From Candidatus Jorgensenbacteria bacterium (GTDB lineage: Bacteria > Patescibacteriota > Minisyncoccia > UBA6257 > GWB1-50-10), in the NCBI GenBank assembly GCA_011050075.1, contig DRGK01000017.1:1-39837 (forward strand): DNA of 39,837 nt, read 5' to 3'. Numbering within the stretch: the first letter of the stretch is position 1; each line of letters starts with the position of its first letter. Below, one piece after another: positions 32,635 to 39,611 of the stretch. Under the pieces are notes generated by a model. It saw only the letters and a list, made by a program, of their open reading frames with translations, made no database searches and was not told where the DNA came from. The position numbers and the translations under genes were made by a program.

Positions 32635-34310
32635 AAAAAATAATAGGTGGTTTAATAATAGTTCTGGTAATTATTACAGGATTATATTTTTGGAGCGCAC
32701 AACAAAATGGTGGCAGTGGGGTTCAAATAGTATTAGGAGAATTGTCTCTATCTGATCAGCCGATCTTAAATACGCTAGTTACAGTTACCCTAATCCTTAT
32801 CCCTGAAGTAGATATCCCTAATTACCCCGCGAGCATTGAAATTCCGAATAGCTTTGAACTAGTTAGTGGCTACTTAGATCGGCAAGTGAATTTGAAAGCG
32901 CGTGAGGAGTTCAAAATTGAGGCCATAATTAAACCAACGGAAGTAGGACATTATAAATTAAGAGCAAGCGTCGGTGACGACCTTTATGTAGAGGTTATAG
33001 GGGACAATGGTATGAGTGATATGAGTATAAGCCAATTCGGAAGCTGTAAGCCGTTGGTTTATAAGGGTAGCATTAGCAATAAGATTAACTTTGTTTTTAT
33101 TCCTGCTGAAGAAATGCAAAACGAACAAGAACTCGTTAATTCTGTAAAAGATTTTTTTGATGAAAACAAAGAAAGCTCTTTTTATACAATTTATCCTTAC
33201 AGTGAGTATAAAGATGATTTTAATTTCTTTTATCTGGATGAATATAGCAATCTTGAGAACCTAAGAACTATTAAGAGGGTTCTAATGGAAAAGTGTCCTG
33301 GTTTATCAAGCAATATTTATCAAATTATTTCTACTGGTTCACAAATTAGAGGCACAGGGCATGATTATCTTAGAACCATAAACAAAATAGGATATCAGTC
33401 CATAAGTTCTTATAGTAAATCTAATTTACATACATTTTTGCATGAGATAGGTCATTCTTTCGGAGGACTGGACGAGGGTTATGGTAAAGGATTTACTTAT
33501 GATTTAACCAGTATATCAGGCGTAACCGATTACAAGAAAAATTACAATGATAATTCAGACCTTCCACCAAACTGGGACATTGAAGGTTGCCCCAAGTGGT
33601 GTTCGGGCCAAATCAATACCAATTCGGTATGTTATGAAGATTACATAAGCTTGAAACGCTGTTTATTGTCGTCTGAAACTGATAATGATAAGGAAGCACA
33701 GGATTGTGTTATGGCATTTGATAATACTCTTGAAGGCATGAGGGTAATGATTTATCCGCATGAGTGTGATTTCGGCATAAATTGCGTTGACAACACCAAT
33801 TGCTGGTTTGTAGGTAATGGATATTTTAGAGCATACGCTAGAGATCTCATGTATTCCGGTAGCGATGACTTCGGCATCATAACAAAAAGTTACGGTCCTG
33901 CTGGAGGTAAACAGCTGAAAGAGACGATTGAGCTCTTAAAATTGTGGATCTATCAAAAAAATAATTTGAGAGAAGTGCATTTTGAAATTGTAGATAGCTA
34001 TTTTCACAGTTTTAATGACAGAGATGAAGTTTATATTGAGTTCGGGTTATCAGATTCTACGGGTAATACTCTATCTATCTTCAAAGACGAGATGCTAGAT
34101 AACGTCTTTTCTATAAAATATAAAAAGTCTGGGGAACCAACCTATTTCGATGTAGGGGTTAATAAACGCTTAGGTGGGAACTATTATGTAGCCGCCACAG
34201 AATATAGAAGCGAAAAAGATTTACCCCCCGATCGATTAGATTTTATTTTTGCAATGGAACTTCCTAGGTTTAAAAAAACATGGAGTTTTGTGCTAAATCG
34301 AAATAATTAA
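32631..34310 (+). CDS. Membrane-anchored zinc metalloprotease, M64-like
   Basis: A 559-residue protein with an N-terminal anchor (about 4-21) and an Ig-like region (about 30-125). The protease domain begins KINFVFIPAEEM near 151. The zinc motif HExxHxxGxxD is complete (H271, E272, H275, G278, D281; HEIGHSFGGLDEGYG). A likely Met-turn is M407 (RDLMYSG). Eight cysteines lie between them (C320-C391), probably disulfides. A C-terminal beta domain runs from about 440 to 559. The motif resembles M64 (IgA-peptidase-like) enzymes. Of 18 Arg codons, 12 are AGA/AGG, unlike neighbouring CGN-rich genes, and the DNA is more AT-rich. This fits relatively recent acquisition. Confidence 0.8.
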   Translation: MKKIIGGLIIVLVIITGLYFWSAQQNGGSGVQIVLGELSLSDQPILNTLVTVTLILIPEVDIPNYPASIEIPNSFELVSGYLDRQVNLKAREEFKIEAIIKPTEVGHYKLRASVGDDLYVEVIGDNGMSDMSISQFGSCKPLVYKGSISNKINFVFIPAEEMQNEQELVNSVKDFFDENKESSFYTIYPYSEYKDDFNFFYLDEYSNLENLRTIKRVLMEKCPGLSSNIYQIISTGSQIRGTGHDYLRTINKIGYQSISSYSKSNLHTFLHEIGHSFGGLDEGYGKGFTYDLTSISGVTDYKKNYNDNSDLPPNWDIEGCPKWCSGQINTNSVCYEDYISLKRCLLSSETDNDKEAQDCVMAFDNTLEGMRVMIYPHECDFGINCVDNTNCWFVGNGYFRAYARDLMYSGSDDFGIITKSYGPAGGKQLKETIELLKLWIYQKNNLREVHFEIVDSYFHSFNDRDEVYIEFGLSDSTGNTLSIFKDEMLDNVFSIKYKKSGEPTYFDVGVNKRLGGNYYVAATEYRSEKDLPPDRLDFIFAMELPRFKKTWSFVLNRNN

Positions 34311-34335
34311 TTATTAATAATTTAGTAGCTCATCC

Positions 34336-34363
34336 TTGACATGTTCTTCTATATAGATATCAT
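34336..34363 (+). promoter_or_regulatory. Promoter of rplJ-rplL-tRNA-Val
   Basis: TTGACA (34336-34341), 16-bp spacer, TATCAT (34358-34363). Transcription should start near 34370, giving a structured leader of about 95 bases before rplJ, in contrast to the leaderless operons elsewhere in the window. Confidence 0.75.
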
Positions 34364-34370
34364 AAAGACA

Positions 34371-34464
34371 CTCCACAGACAGCAGGCAATGGGGTAAGAC
34401 CTGCCGAGGAGGGAACACAGAACGTGTTTCGGTATGTCTGCGGAGCGAACCGCAGATTTTTATT
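34371..34464 (+). promoter_or_regulatory. L10-type ribosomal protein leader with attenuator
   Basis: The leader has CTCC (34371-34374) pairing with GGAG (34408-34411), an asymmetric internal loop (ACAGACA / CGA), and GCAGG (34382-34386) pairing with CCTGC (34400-34404). This layout resembles the L10(L12)-binding kink-turn hairpin of known rplJ leaders. Downstream, 34437-34443 pairs with 34450-34456 (7 bp, 6-base loop), followed by five T's, an intrinsic terminator ending just before the ATG. CCACAGAC (34373-34380) can instead pair with GTCTGCGG (34436-34443), with one mismatch, acting as antiterminator. L10-L12 binding would favour termination. Confidence 0.75.
34437..34464 (+). terminator. 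Attenuator hairpin before rplJ
   Basis: TCTGCGG-AGCGAA-CCGCAGA followed by TTTTTATT, directly upstream of the rplJ start codon (34465). It is the terminator half of the L10 leader switch. Confidence 0.8.
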
Positions 34465-34953
34465 ATGGCAAAGACGAAAATACAAAAAGAAGAGGAAATT
34501 AAGTACATCAGTGATGTACTTAAGAAGCATGATGGTTTTATACTCGCTGGATTTTCTGGGTTATCTGTTAATGAATTAAATGCGTTTCGCCGTACACTGC
34601 GTGAATCTGGCAGTGTTATGCGTATTGCGAAACGTCGTCTGTTACGCATCGCACTCCAGCAGGCCGGTATCTCACTCAATGTTCCAGAAAGGTTTCTTGG
34701 GCAAGCAGGATTTATTCCGTTCTCTGGTGATATTTCTGACATTGCTGGCACCGTGTATCGTTTTGTAAAAAAACATGACGGTACTATATTTGATAGTTTT
34801 GATATTAAGGGAAAGCAAGTAATAGAAGCGTCGTTTTTGGAGCGCGTTGGTCAGTTACCACCGCGTGATGAAATGCTTGGACTCGTGGTTAGTACAATTT
34901 CTGCACCTCTGCGAGCACTCGCATACGTTGTAGGTCAGATAAAGGGCGAATAG
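34465..34953 (+). CDS. rplJ: Ribosomal protein L10
   Basis: L10 anchors the L7/L12 stalk on the large subunit and in many bacteria represses its own operon. The 162-residue protein begins MAKTKIQKEEEIKYI. It has the family pattern FILAGFSGLSVNELNAFRRTLRESGSVMRIAKRRLLRIAL, with the C-terminal helix that binds L12 dimers. No Shine-Dalgarno is evident: the region before the ATG is the attenuator's T-tract. rplL follows 15 bases downstream. Confidence 0.95.
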   Translation: MAKTKIQKEEEIKYISDVLKKHDGFILAGFSGLSVNELNAFRRTLRESGSVMRIAKRRLLRIALQQAGISLNVPERFLGQAGFIPFSGDISDIAGTVYRFVKKHDGTIFDSFDIKGKQVIEASFLERVGQLPPRDEMLGLVVSTISAPLRALAYVVGQIKGE

Positions 34954-34968
34954 AGTATATATAAAAAT

Positions 34969-35484
34969 ATGGCAGAAGAAAAAGAACAAAAGGTAGCTCC
35001 GACGCCTACAGGGTCGGAGTCCCGACCTCAAGAGAGCGTCGGGAAAGAAAAAAAGGAAGGAAAAAAAGAAGAAGAAAAAGAGGAAACTAAAGAAACGTCT
35101 GATGATAGTGTGGACGTAAATGATAAACGGTTCGTGAAAATCATTGAGGCAATTGGCGATATGTCGGTTATTGACCTTGCTGATTTAGTGAAAGTGTTTG
35201 AGAAAAAATTCGGTGTTTCTGCAGTTGCTCCTGCAGCAGCAGGTGGTGGTACGGCTGAAGGTGATGAGGAAAAGAGTGAAGTTGACGTGATTTTGGAAGC
35301 TGTGGGCGGCCAGAAAATTAACGTAATTAAGGCAGTGAAGGAAATCACTGGCTTAGGCTTAAAGGAATCAAAGGAGTTGATTGATAACGCGCCAAAAGCT
35401 ATTAAGGAAAGCGTAAAGCGCGAGGAAGCTGAGAAAATGCAGAAAAAGCTTAGCGAAGTGGGTGCTACGGTGAACTTGAAGTAG
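34969..35484 (+). CDS. rplL: Ribosomal protein L7/L12 with charged N-terminal extension
   Basis: L12 forms the stalk that recruits translational GTPases. The usual protein starts at about residue 52 ([32 protein letters not shown]), followed by the Ala/Gly hinge. The C-terminal domain is [43 protein letters not shown]. The first ~50 residues are an added Glu/Lys/Pro/Ser-rich segment, making 171 residues against about 120-125. Residues 10-25 of this extension are encoded by two adjacent palindromes (34997-35044), which suggests in-frame insertion of a repeat element. Confidence 0.95.
   Translation: MAEEKEQKVAPTPTGSESRPQESVGKEKKEGKKEEEKEETKETSDDSVDVNDKRFVKIIEAIGDMSVIDLADLVKVFEKKFGVSAVAPAAAGGGTAEGDEEKSEVDVILEAVGGQKINVIKAVKEITGLGLKESKELIDNAPKAIKESVKREEAEKMQKKLSEVGATVNLK
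34997..35044. repeat. Tandem palindromes inserted in frame in rplL
   Basis: Two adjacent hairpins: CTCCGAC (34997-35003)/GTCGGAG (35013-35019) and TCCCGAC (35020-35026)/GTCGGGA (35038-35044). Both arm pairs are perfect. The 48-bp unit keeps the reading frame and encodes part of the extra N-terminal segment of L12. Confidence 0.7.
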
Positions 35485-35508
35485 GAATGAGCATACGCTC
35501 ATTCCTAC
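35481..35508 (+). other. Hairpin joining the rplL stop codon to the tRNA 5' end
   Basis: A perfect 12-bp stem (35481-35492 with 35497-35508, loop ATAC). It contains the rplL TAG stop in its left arm and ends one base before the tRNA begins. No T-tract follows, so it is not a terminator. It more likely marks an RNA processing site between mRNA and tRNA. Confidence 0.65.
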
Positions 35509-35582
35509 GGGCGGTTAGCTCAGTTGGCTAGAGCGTTCGGGTCACATCCGAAAGGTCACTGGTTCGAATCCAGTACCGCCCA
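35509..35582 (+). tRNA. tRNA-Val (anticodon CAC)
   Basis: A complete cloverleaf. The acceptor stem GGGCGGT/ACCGCCC is perfect and the D arm is GCTCAGTTGGCTAGAGC. The anticodon stem TTCGG/CCGAA has loop GTCACAT, giving anticodon CAC, which reads GUG valine codons. The T arm is ACTGG-TTCGAAT-CCAGT and the discriminator is A. CCA is not encoded and must be added. It is co-transcribed with rplJ-rplL and followed at once by a terminator. Confidence 0.96.
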
Positions 35583-35584
35583 CT

Positions 35585-35615
35585 AAAACAGCTCAATACC
35601 ATTGAGCTGTTTTTT
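35585..35615 (+). terminator. Intrinsic terminator after tRNA-Val
   Basis: A perfect 13-bp stem (35585-35597 with 35601-35613, core CAGCTCAAT/ATTGAGCTG) with a 3-base loop and T-run, starting three bases after the tRNA. It ends the rplJ-rplL-tRNA operon. Confidence 0.92.
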
Positions 35616-35616
35616 C

Positions 35617-35644
35617 TTTACGTCAAATACCCGTGCGGTACAAT
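35617..35644 (+). promoter_or_regulatory. Promoter of the UDG-argS pair, near-leaderless
   Basis: TTTACG (35617-35622), 16-bp spacer, TACAAT (35639-35644). The GTG start at 35652 is 8 bases after the hexamer. This helps choose the GTG, since there is no Shine-Dalgarno. Confidence 0.5.
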
Positions 35645-35651
35645 AAAAGCA

Positions 35652-36293
35652 GTGAATAAAATAGATGATTTAGCAAAACTGGAGCAGGAGATGGCTGTTG
35701 ATGAATCTTTACCGCTTCGCGAAGCGAATTTAGTGTTCGGAGAAGGAGATCCGGAACAAGGTATTATGTTTATTGGCGAAGGTCCCGGATACCATGAGGA
35801 CAAACAGGGTCGACCTTTTGTCGGTCGCGCGGGTCAACTTCTGGACATACTTATCAGAGACGCTCATTGGAAGCGGGAAGGGGTGTATATTACGAATATT
35901 ATCAAGCATCGACCACCGAATAACCGCGATCCATTGCCGAACGAGATTGAGGCATACAAACCATACCTTACCCGCCAGATCAAAATTATTGATCCTAAAG
36001 TCATTGCCCCGCTCGGCAGGTTTGCTATGAATTACTTCATTCCTGATGCAAAGATATCCAAGGACCGTGGCAAAATATTTTGGCTTAACGATACTATTGT
36101 AATGCCTTTGTACCATCCAGCCGCGGCACTTCGTTCCACACAGGTTAAGAAAGACTTGGAACTGGACTTCAAGAAACTTGAACAGGTAGTGGAACGATAT
36201 GATGAGTTTGTAGAGGAGCATCGCAAGAAGCGCGCAGAACAGAAGAATGTTTCCTTAACTAATTCAGAGAAAACAGAACAACCACTACTTTAA
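35652..36293 (+). CDS. Family-4-like uracil-DNA glycosylase without Fe-S cysteines
   Basis: The enzyme should remove uracil from DNA. Family-4 UDG features are present: FGEGDPEQGIMFIGEGPG with motif A GEGPG (42-46), ED-x-QGRPFVGRAGQLLD, VYITNIIKHRPPNNR, EIEAYKPYL and the HPAA motif (H155). Family-4 enzymes bind a [4Fe-4S] cluster with four cysteines. Here all four positions are changed: the N-terminal CxxC region reads DESL (17-20), KCRPP is KHRPP (H86), and E-C-x-P is EAYKP (Y102). The 213-residue protein has no cysteine at all. It starts with GTG, ends 2 bases before argS, and has a charged C-terminal tail. Confidence 0.85.
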   Translation: MNKIDDLAKLEQEMAVDESLPLREANLVFGEGDPEQGIMFIGEGPGYHEDKQGRPFVGRAGQLLDILIRDAHWKREGVYITNIIKHRPPNNRDPLPNEIEAYKPYLTRQIKIIDPKVIAPLGRFAMNYFIPDAKISKDRGKIFWLNDTIVMPLYHPAAALRSTQVKKDLELDFKKLEQVVERYDEFVEEHRKKRAEQKNVSLTNSEKTEQPLL

Positions 36294-36295
36294 CT

Positions 36296-38032
36296 ATGGA
36301 AATTACCGAAGCAGTACAAGGGTTTAATAAAAAGTATGAGCCGCGCACGGTTGCACCGAGTAACCAATATGTACTGTTGCGATTTGCAGAGGTGCTGCGA
36401 GAGGTGTTAGGTAGTACATCGGAAGTTGGAAACATGAACGAACCCCCAATGCATGTCGGAGCCGACGTTGCTATATCTATTGGTAATCCTAAGTTGGCGC
36501 GCAATATTGCAGAACGCATTACAGAACGCCATGAAACATACCTTGATAAGGTTGTCGCAGAAGGTCCGTTCGTCAATGTATGGTTTAACAAGGAGAAGCT
36601 CATTACCGAAACGCTCACCGTGGTGCAGGAATTAAGAGATATGTTTGGAACGAGTGATGTATGTGGAGGTATGAAGACACTTATTGAGTACTCTTCACCG
36701 AATATTGCGAAGCCGATGAGTGTTGGGCATTTGCGTTCAACTATCATCGGAGAGTCACTTGCACGTATCTATGAGGCGACAGGATACACTGTGTTTCGCG
36801 AAAATTATCTCGGCGATTGGGGTACGCAGTTCGGTAAGTTGATATACGCATACCAGACTTGGGGGGATATAAAGGAAGTAAAGCATAAACCAATACAAAC
36901 ACTGAAAGATCTGTACGTCCAGTTTCATGAAGAATCAGAGCAGGACGGAACGCTCAATGACAAAGCGCGCGATATATTCAAGCGTTTGGAAGGAGAAGAC
37001 GGTACATTACTGCGGTTATGGAAACAGTTCCGTGATATGAGTGTTACAGCATTTGAGTCTGTTTATAAACGGCTCGGCATTGTTTTTGATAACTACGACG
37101 GTGAGAGTTATTACCGTGATGTTGCTGAGGAAACCATTAACGAATGCCTCAAGCGCGAGATATGTATGTACGGTGAGGGCAATGCCGTTGTTGCGGAAAT
37201 CGATAATCTTCCGACGTTCTTATTAAAAAAACAGGATGGTGCAACACTATATCTTTCACGAGACATAGCAGCGCTGCGAAAGCGTGTGACTGCGTTTGAG
37301 CCGCATAGTTTGCTGTACGTTGTGGGAAGCGAGCAGACATTGCATTTCCGGCAATTGTTTGCGCTTGCTAAGCGATTAGGGTATCTGGATAGCGTAAGAG
37401 CAGAACATATCCTGTTTGGTTTGGTTATGTTGGGGGGGAAGCGTATGTCAACGCGCAAGGGTTCAAGTGTGTCGCTTGAGGAGCTACTGGATAAGTCCGT
37501 AGTAAAGGCGCAGGAAATTCTGTTGAAGAAAAACTCGGAGCTTTCCAAACGTGAACAAAACCTTCTCGCTGAGATGGTAGGTATCGGTTCGGTTGTGTAC
37601 AGTGATCTGCGTCAGTCACGTGAGCGTACTATTTCGTTTGACTGGGATAAAATGCTCAACCTTGAAGGGGGGAGTGCCGTGTATTTGCAGTACACGTACG
37701 CACGTGCTCGTTCGGTGCTTCGCAAAGCAGGGAATAAAGTCCATGTTCCAGAGCAGGTACGGTGGGAGGAAAATATAGAGTTTCAACTTGTACGCAAACT
37801 TTCTTTTTTCCCGTTCGTAGTACAGGAAGCGCAGCGTCGCAATGCACCGCATCTTATTTGTACATACTTGGAAGAACTTGCACGGCAATTTAATGCATTC
37901 TATAACGATATACCAATTTTAAAAGCAGAAGGTGGTCTGCGCAGCACGCGATTGGCACTTACGAGTGCCATCGCGATTACTATCCAAAATGGACTGACGC
38001 TTCTTAATGTAGGTGTTCCGGAAAAAATGTAG
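36296..38032 (+). CDS. argS: Arginyl-tRNA synthetase
   Basis: Class I ArgRS. The N-terminal tRNA D-loop-binding domain is followed by the HIGH-type motif in YSSPNIAKPMSVGHLRST (about 126-143). The KMSKS-type motif is GGKRMSTRKG (about 380-389). The DALR anticodon domain has YLQYTYARARSVLRKAG. At 578 residues it is full length. It begins 2 bases after the UDG stop and is followed by a 222-base regulatory region containing a terminator and the mraZ promoter. Confidence 0.97.
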   Translation: MEITEAVQGFNKKYEPRTVAPSNQYVLLRFAEVLREVLGSTSEVGNMNEPPMHVGADVAISIGNPKLARNIAERITERHETYLDKVVAEGPFVNVWFNKEKLITETLTVVQELRDMFGTSDVCGGMKTLIEYSSPNIAKPMSVGHLRSTIIGESLARIYEATGYTVFRENYLGDWGTQFGKLIYAYQTWGDIKEVKHKPIQTLKDLYVQFHEESEQDGTLNDKARDIFKRLEGEDGTLLRLWKQFRDMSVTAFESVYKRLGIVFDNYDGESYYRDVAEETINECLKREICMYGEGNAVVAEIDNLPTFLLKKQDGATLYLSRDIAALRKRVTAFEPHSLLYVVGSEQTLHFRQLFALAKRLGYLDSVRAEHILFGLVMLGGKRMSTRKGSSVSLEELLDKSVVKAQEILLKKNSELSKREQNLLAEMVGIGSVVYSDLRQSRERTISFDWDKMLNLEGGSAVYLQYTYARARSVLRKAGNKVHVPEQVRWEENIEFQLVRKLSFFPFVVQEAQRRNAPHLICTYLEELARQFNAFYNDIPILKAEGGLRSTRLALTSAIAITIQNGLTLLNVGVPEKM

Positions 38033-38064
38033 TGGGTGGGGAATGTTGTTAAATATAGAAAAAG

Positions 38065-38085
38065 AACATGGGTGGATAACATGTT
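38065..38085. repeat. Inverted repeat flanking a DnaA-box-like 9-mer
   Basis: AACATG (38065-38070) and CATGTT (38080-38085) exactly flank GGTGGATAA (38071-38079), which differs from a DnaA box (TGTGGATAA on this strand) at one base. It lies between argS and its terminator. Confidence 0.4.
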
Positions 38086-38130
38086 GACAAGTTAATAGGT
38101 AAAACACAATTTTTCGCATGAATAAAGAAT

Positions 38131-38160
38131 TACTCGCCATAAAATGGCGAGTATTTTTAT
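38131..38160 (+). terminator. Intrinsic terminator downstream of argS
   Basis: TACTCGCCAT-AAA-ATGGCGAGTA (10-bp perfect stem, 38131-38153), followed by TTTTTATTTT. It separates argS from the mraZ promoter just downstream. Confidence 0.92.
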
Positions 38161-38161
38161 T

Positions 38162-38189
38162 TTGACGTTATGGCCCGTGGTGGTACAAT
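38162..38189 (+). promoter_or_regulatory. Promoter of the mraZ-rsmH-ftsL cluster
   Basis: TTGACG (38162-38167), 16-bp spacer, TACAAT (38184-38189). The start near 38196 leaves a leader of about 59 bases that contains the GTGG repeats. Confidence 0.7.
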
Positions 38190-38200
38190 GAGACATGTAA

Positions 38201-38249
38201 GTGGGGAATTGTGGATAACTATGTGGATATAGGTTGAATCTGGGGATAA
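38201..38249. promoter_or_regulatory. GTGG repeats: MraZ-type operator and/or DnaA boxes
   Basis: Repeats in one orientation: GTGGGG (38201), TGTGGATAA (38210-38218), TGTGGATAT (38222-38230) and TGGGGATAA (38241-38249). The spacing of 10 and 12 bases for the first three resembles the TGGG-type direct repeats bound by MraZ upstream of its own gene. TGTGGATAA is also the exact complement of the high-affinity DnaA box TTATCCACA, and the next two differ from it by one base. Autoregulation by MraZ, control by DnaA, or both are possible. Confidence 0.55.
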
Positions 38250-38254
38250 ATACC

Positions 38255-38686
38255 ATGCTTTTAGGAGAGTTCAAACATAATCTAGATGATAAAGGTCGCA
38301 TCGCTATTCCGGCTAAGTTTAGGACTACATTAAGCGATGGTGCCATTATGACTAAGGGACTCGATGGGTGTCTCTTTATGTTCGGTTTATCGGAGTGGAA
38401 GATATTAGCAGAGAAACTAGTGAAGTTGCCGCTTGCGCAGTCAAACTCGCGAGCGTTTGCACGATTGATGCTTGCGGGAGCGGTTGATGCCCGCGTTGAT
38501 GTTCAGGGTCGTGTTTTGGTTCCCGATTACCTGCGTAAGTACTCGGAATTGAAGAAGCAGGTAATTATTGCTGGGTTGTACAACCGCATTGAGCTGTGGG
38601 ACGCAGACAGATGGGAGAAGTACAAGGAGAAGACTGAAGGATCTTCTGAAGAGATTGCAGAGCAGTTAAGTGAATTAGGCATTTAG
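38255..38686 (+). CDS. mraZ: Transcriptional regulator MraZ
   Basis: MraZ is a ring-forming DNA-binding regulator of the division and cell-wall cluster. The 143-residue protein begins MLLGEFKHNLDDKGRIAIPAKFR. It has the second half-domain motif GAVDARVDVQGRVLVPDYLRKY, so both MraZ repeats are present. I use ATG 38255. An in-frame TTG at 38234 would put seven residues before the conserved start. It is first in the cluster and lies 4 bases before rsmH. Confidence 0.95.
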   Translation: MLLGEFKHNLDDKGRIAIPAKFRTTLSDGAIMTKGLDGCLFMFGLSEWKILAEKLVKLPLAQSNSRAFARLMLAGAVDARVDVQGRVLVPDYLRKYSELKKQVIIAGLYNRIELWDADRWEKYKEKTEGSSEEIAEQLSELGI

Positions 38687-38690
38687 GTGC

Positions 38691-39611
38691 ATGCACCAAC
38701 CTGTTCTTTTACATGAAGTTATGGAAGTACTGCAGCCACGCCAGGGAATGTTTTACATTGATGGAACAATTGGCAGTGGCGGGCACGCATCTTCAATTAT
38801 TGAACAAATTGCGCCGAAGGGTACGTTACTAGGAATTGACCGTGACCCGAGTTCTGTTTCTAGTGCTAAAGAATATATTTCACACGTTGTTGCAGAACAA
38901 GAATTGGATGTTGCGGTAACAATACGTGAAGGGAACTTTGGAGGGTTGGCACAAATTATATCTGAGTACGGGGAGCGCAAAGCAGATGTATTGCTGATTG
39001 ATCTTGGATTTTCATCGGACCAGCTCATTTCTGGTAAGGGATTTAGTTTTCGAAAAGATGAACCATTGATCATGCGGTATGACGGTGATGCAGGAAAAGA
39101 AACAGCCGCACAGGTAGTTAATGGATACCCCGAAGCGAAGCTTGCAGAGGTACTGAAAGAGTATGGCGGGGAACGGTCCGCGCGCCGTATAGCACGAAGC
39201 ATTGTACGTACGAGAAGAAAGAATCGAATACGTACCACCGGTGAGCTTGTTGAGGTCATTAATGAAGCGTTGTCGGGTATGTATCGACCAAAACTTCATC
39301 CTGCAACGCGTACGTTTCAAGCACTTCGCATATTGGTGAATCGTGAGCTTGAGAACTTGGAACAGCTGCTCAATGATATACCGAATATAGTTGCGCCGGG
39401 CGGTAGAGTCGCGATTATATCATTCCATTCTTTAGAAGACAGATTAGTGAAACAACGATTTAAAGCATTGGCATCTACGGCTGGTGCAGTACTACTCACA
39501 AAAAAACCTATTACCCCGAGCGAAGGAGAGGTAAAACGCAACCCGCGTAGCCGCTCAGCAAAGTTAAGAGCTATTACATTAAAACCTTCCGCCAAAGGCG
39601 GAAAAACCTAA
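38691..39611 (+). CDS. rsmH: 16S rRNA (cytosine1402-N4)-methyltransferase RsmH
   Basis: RsmH (MraW) methylates C1402 of 16S rRNA in the P site. The 306-residue protein begins MHQPVLLHEVMEVL and has the SAM-binding DGTIGSGGHASSI. It also has LIDLGFSSDQL, the FHSLEDRLVKQRFK motif and the terminal NPRSRSAKLRAIT. The last ten or so residues (PSAKGGKT) extend past the usual end and are encoded by a palindrome (39587-39603). Confidence 0.96.
   Translation: MHQPVLLHEVMEVLQPRQGMFYIDGTIGSGGHASSIIEQIAPKGTLLGIDRDPSSVSSAKEYISHVVAEQELDVAVTIREGNFGGLAQIISEYGERKADVLLIDLGFSSDQLISGKGFSFRKDEPLIMRYDGDAGKETAAQVVNGYPEAKLAEVLKEYGGERSARRIARSIVRTRRKNRIRTTGELVEVINEALSGMYRPKLHPATRTFQALRILVNRELENLEQLLNDIPNIVAPGGRVAIISFHSLEDRLVKQRFKALASTAGAVLLTKKPITPSEGEVKRNPRSRSAKLRAITLKPSAKGGKT
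39587..39603. repeat. Palindrome at the 3' end of rsmH
   Basis: TTCCGCC-AAA-GGCGGAA, 7-bp perfect arms, translated as part of the last residues of RsmH. It is followed by A's, so it is not a + strand terminator. Confidence 0.5.

Noticed and set aside
38033-38254. Replication origin
   Set aside because: DnaA-box-like 9-mers are present, but no dnaA, dnaN or clear unwinding element is near, and MraZ repeats explain part of the pattern. Kept as a regulatory finding only.
38753-39259. A 168-codon minus-strand open frame inside rsmH
   Set aside because: It mirrors a strongly conserved gene and its translation is Ser/Arg/Pro-rich low-information sequence, typical of an antisense shadow.
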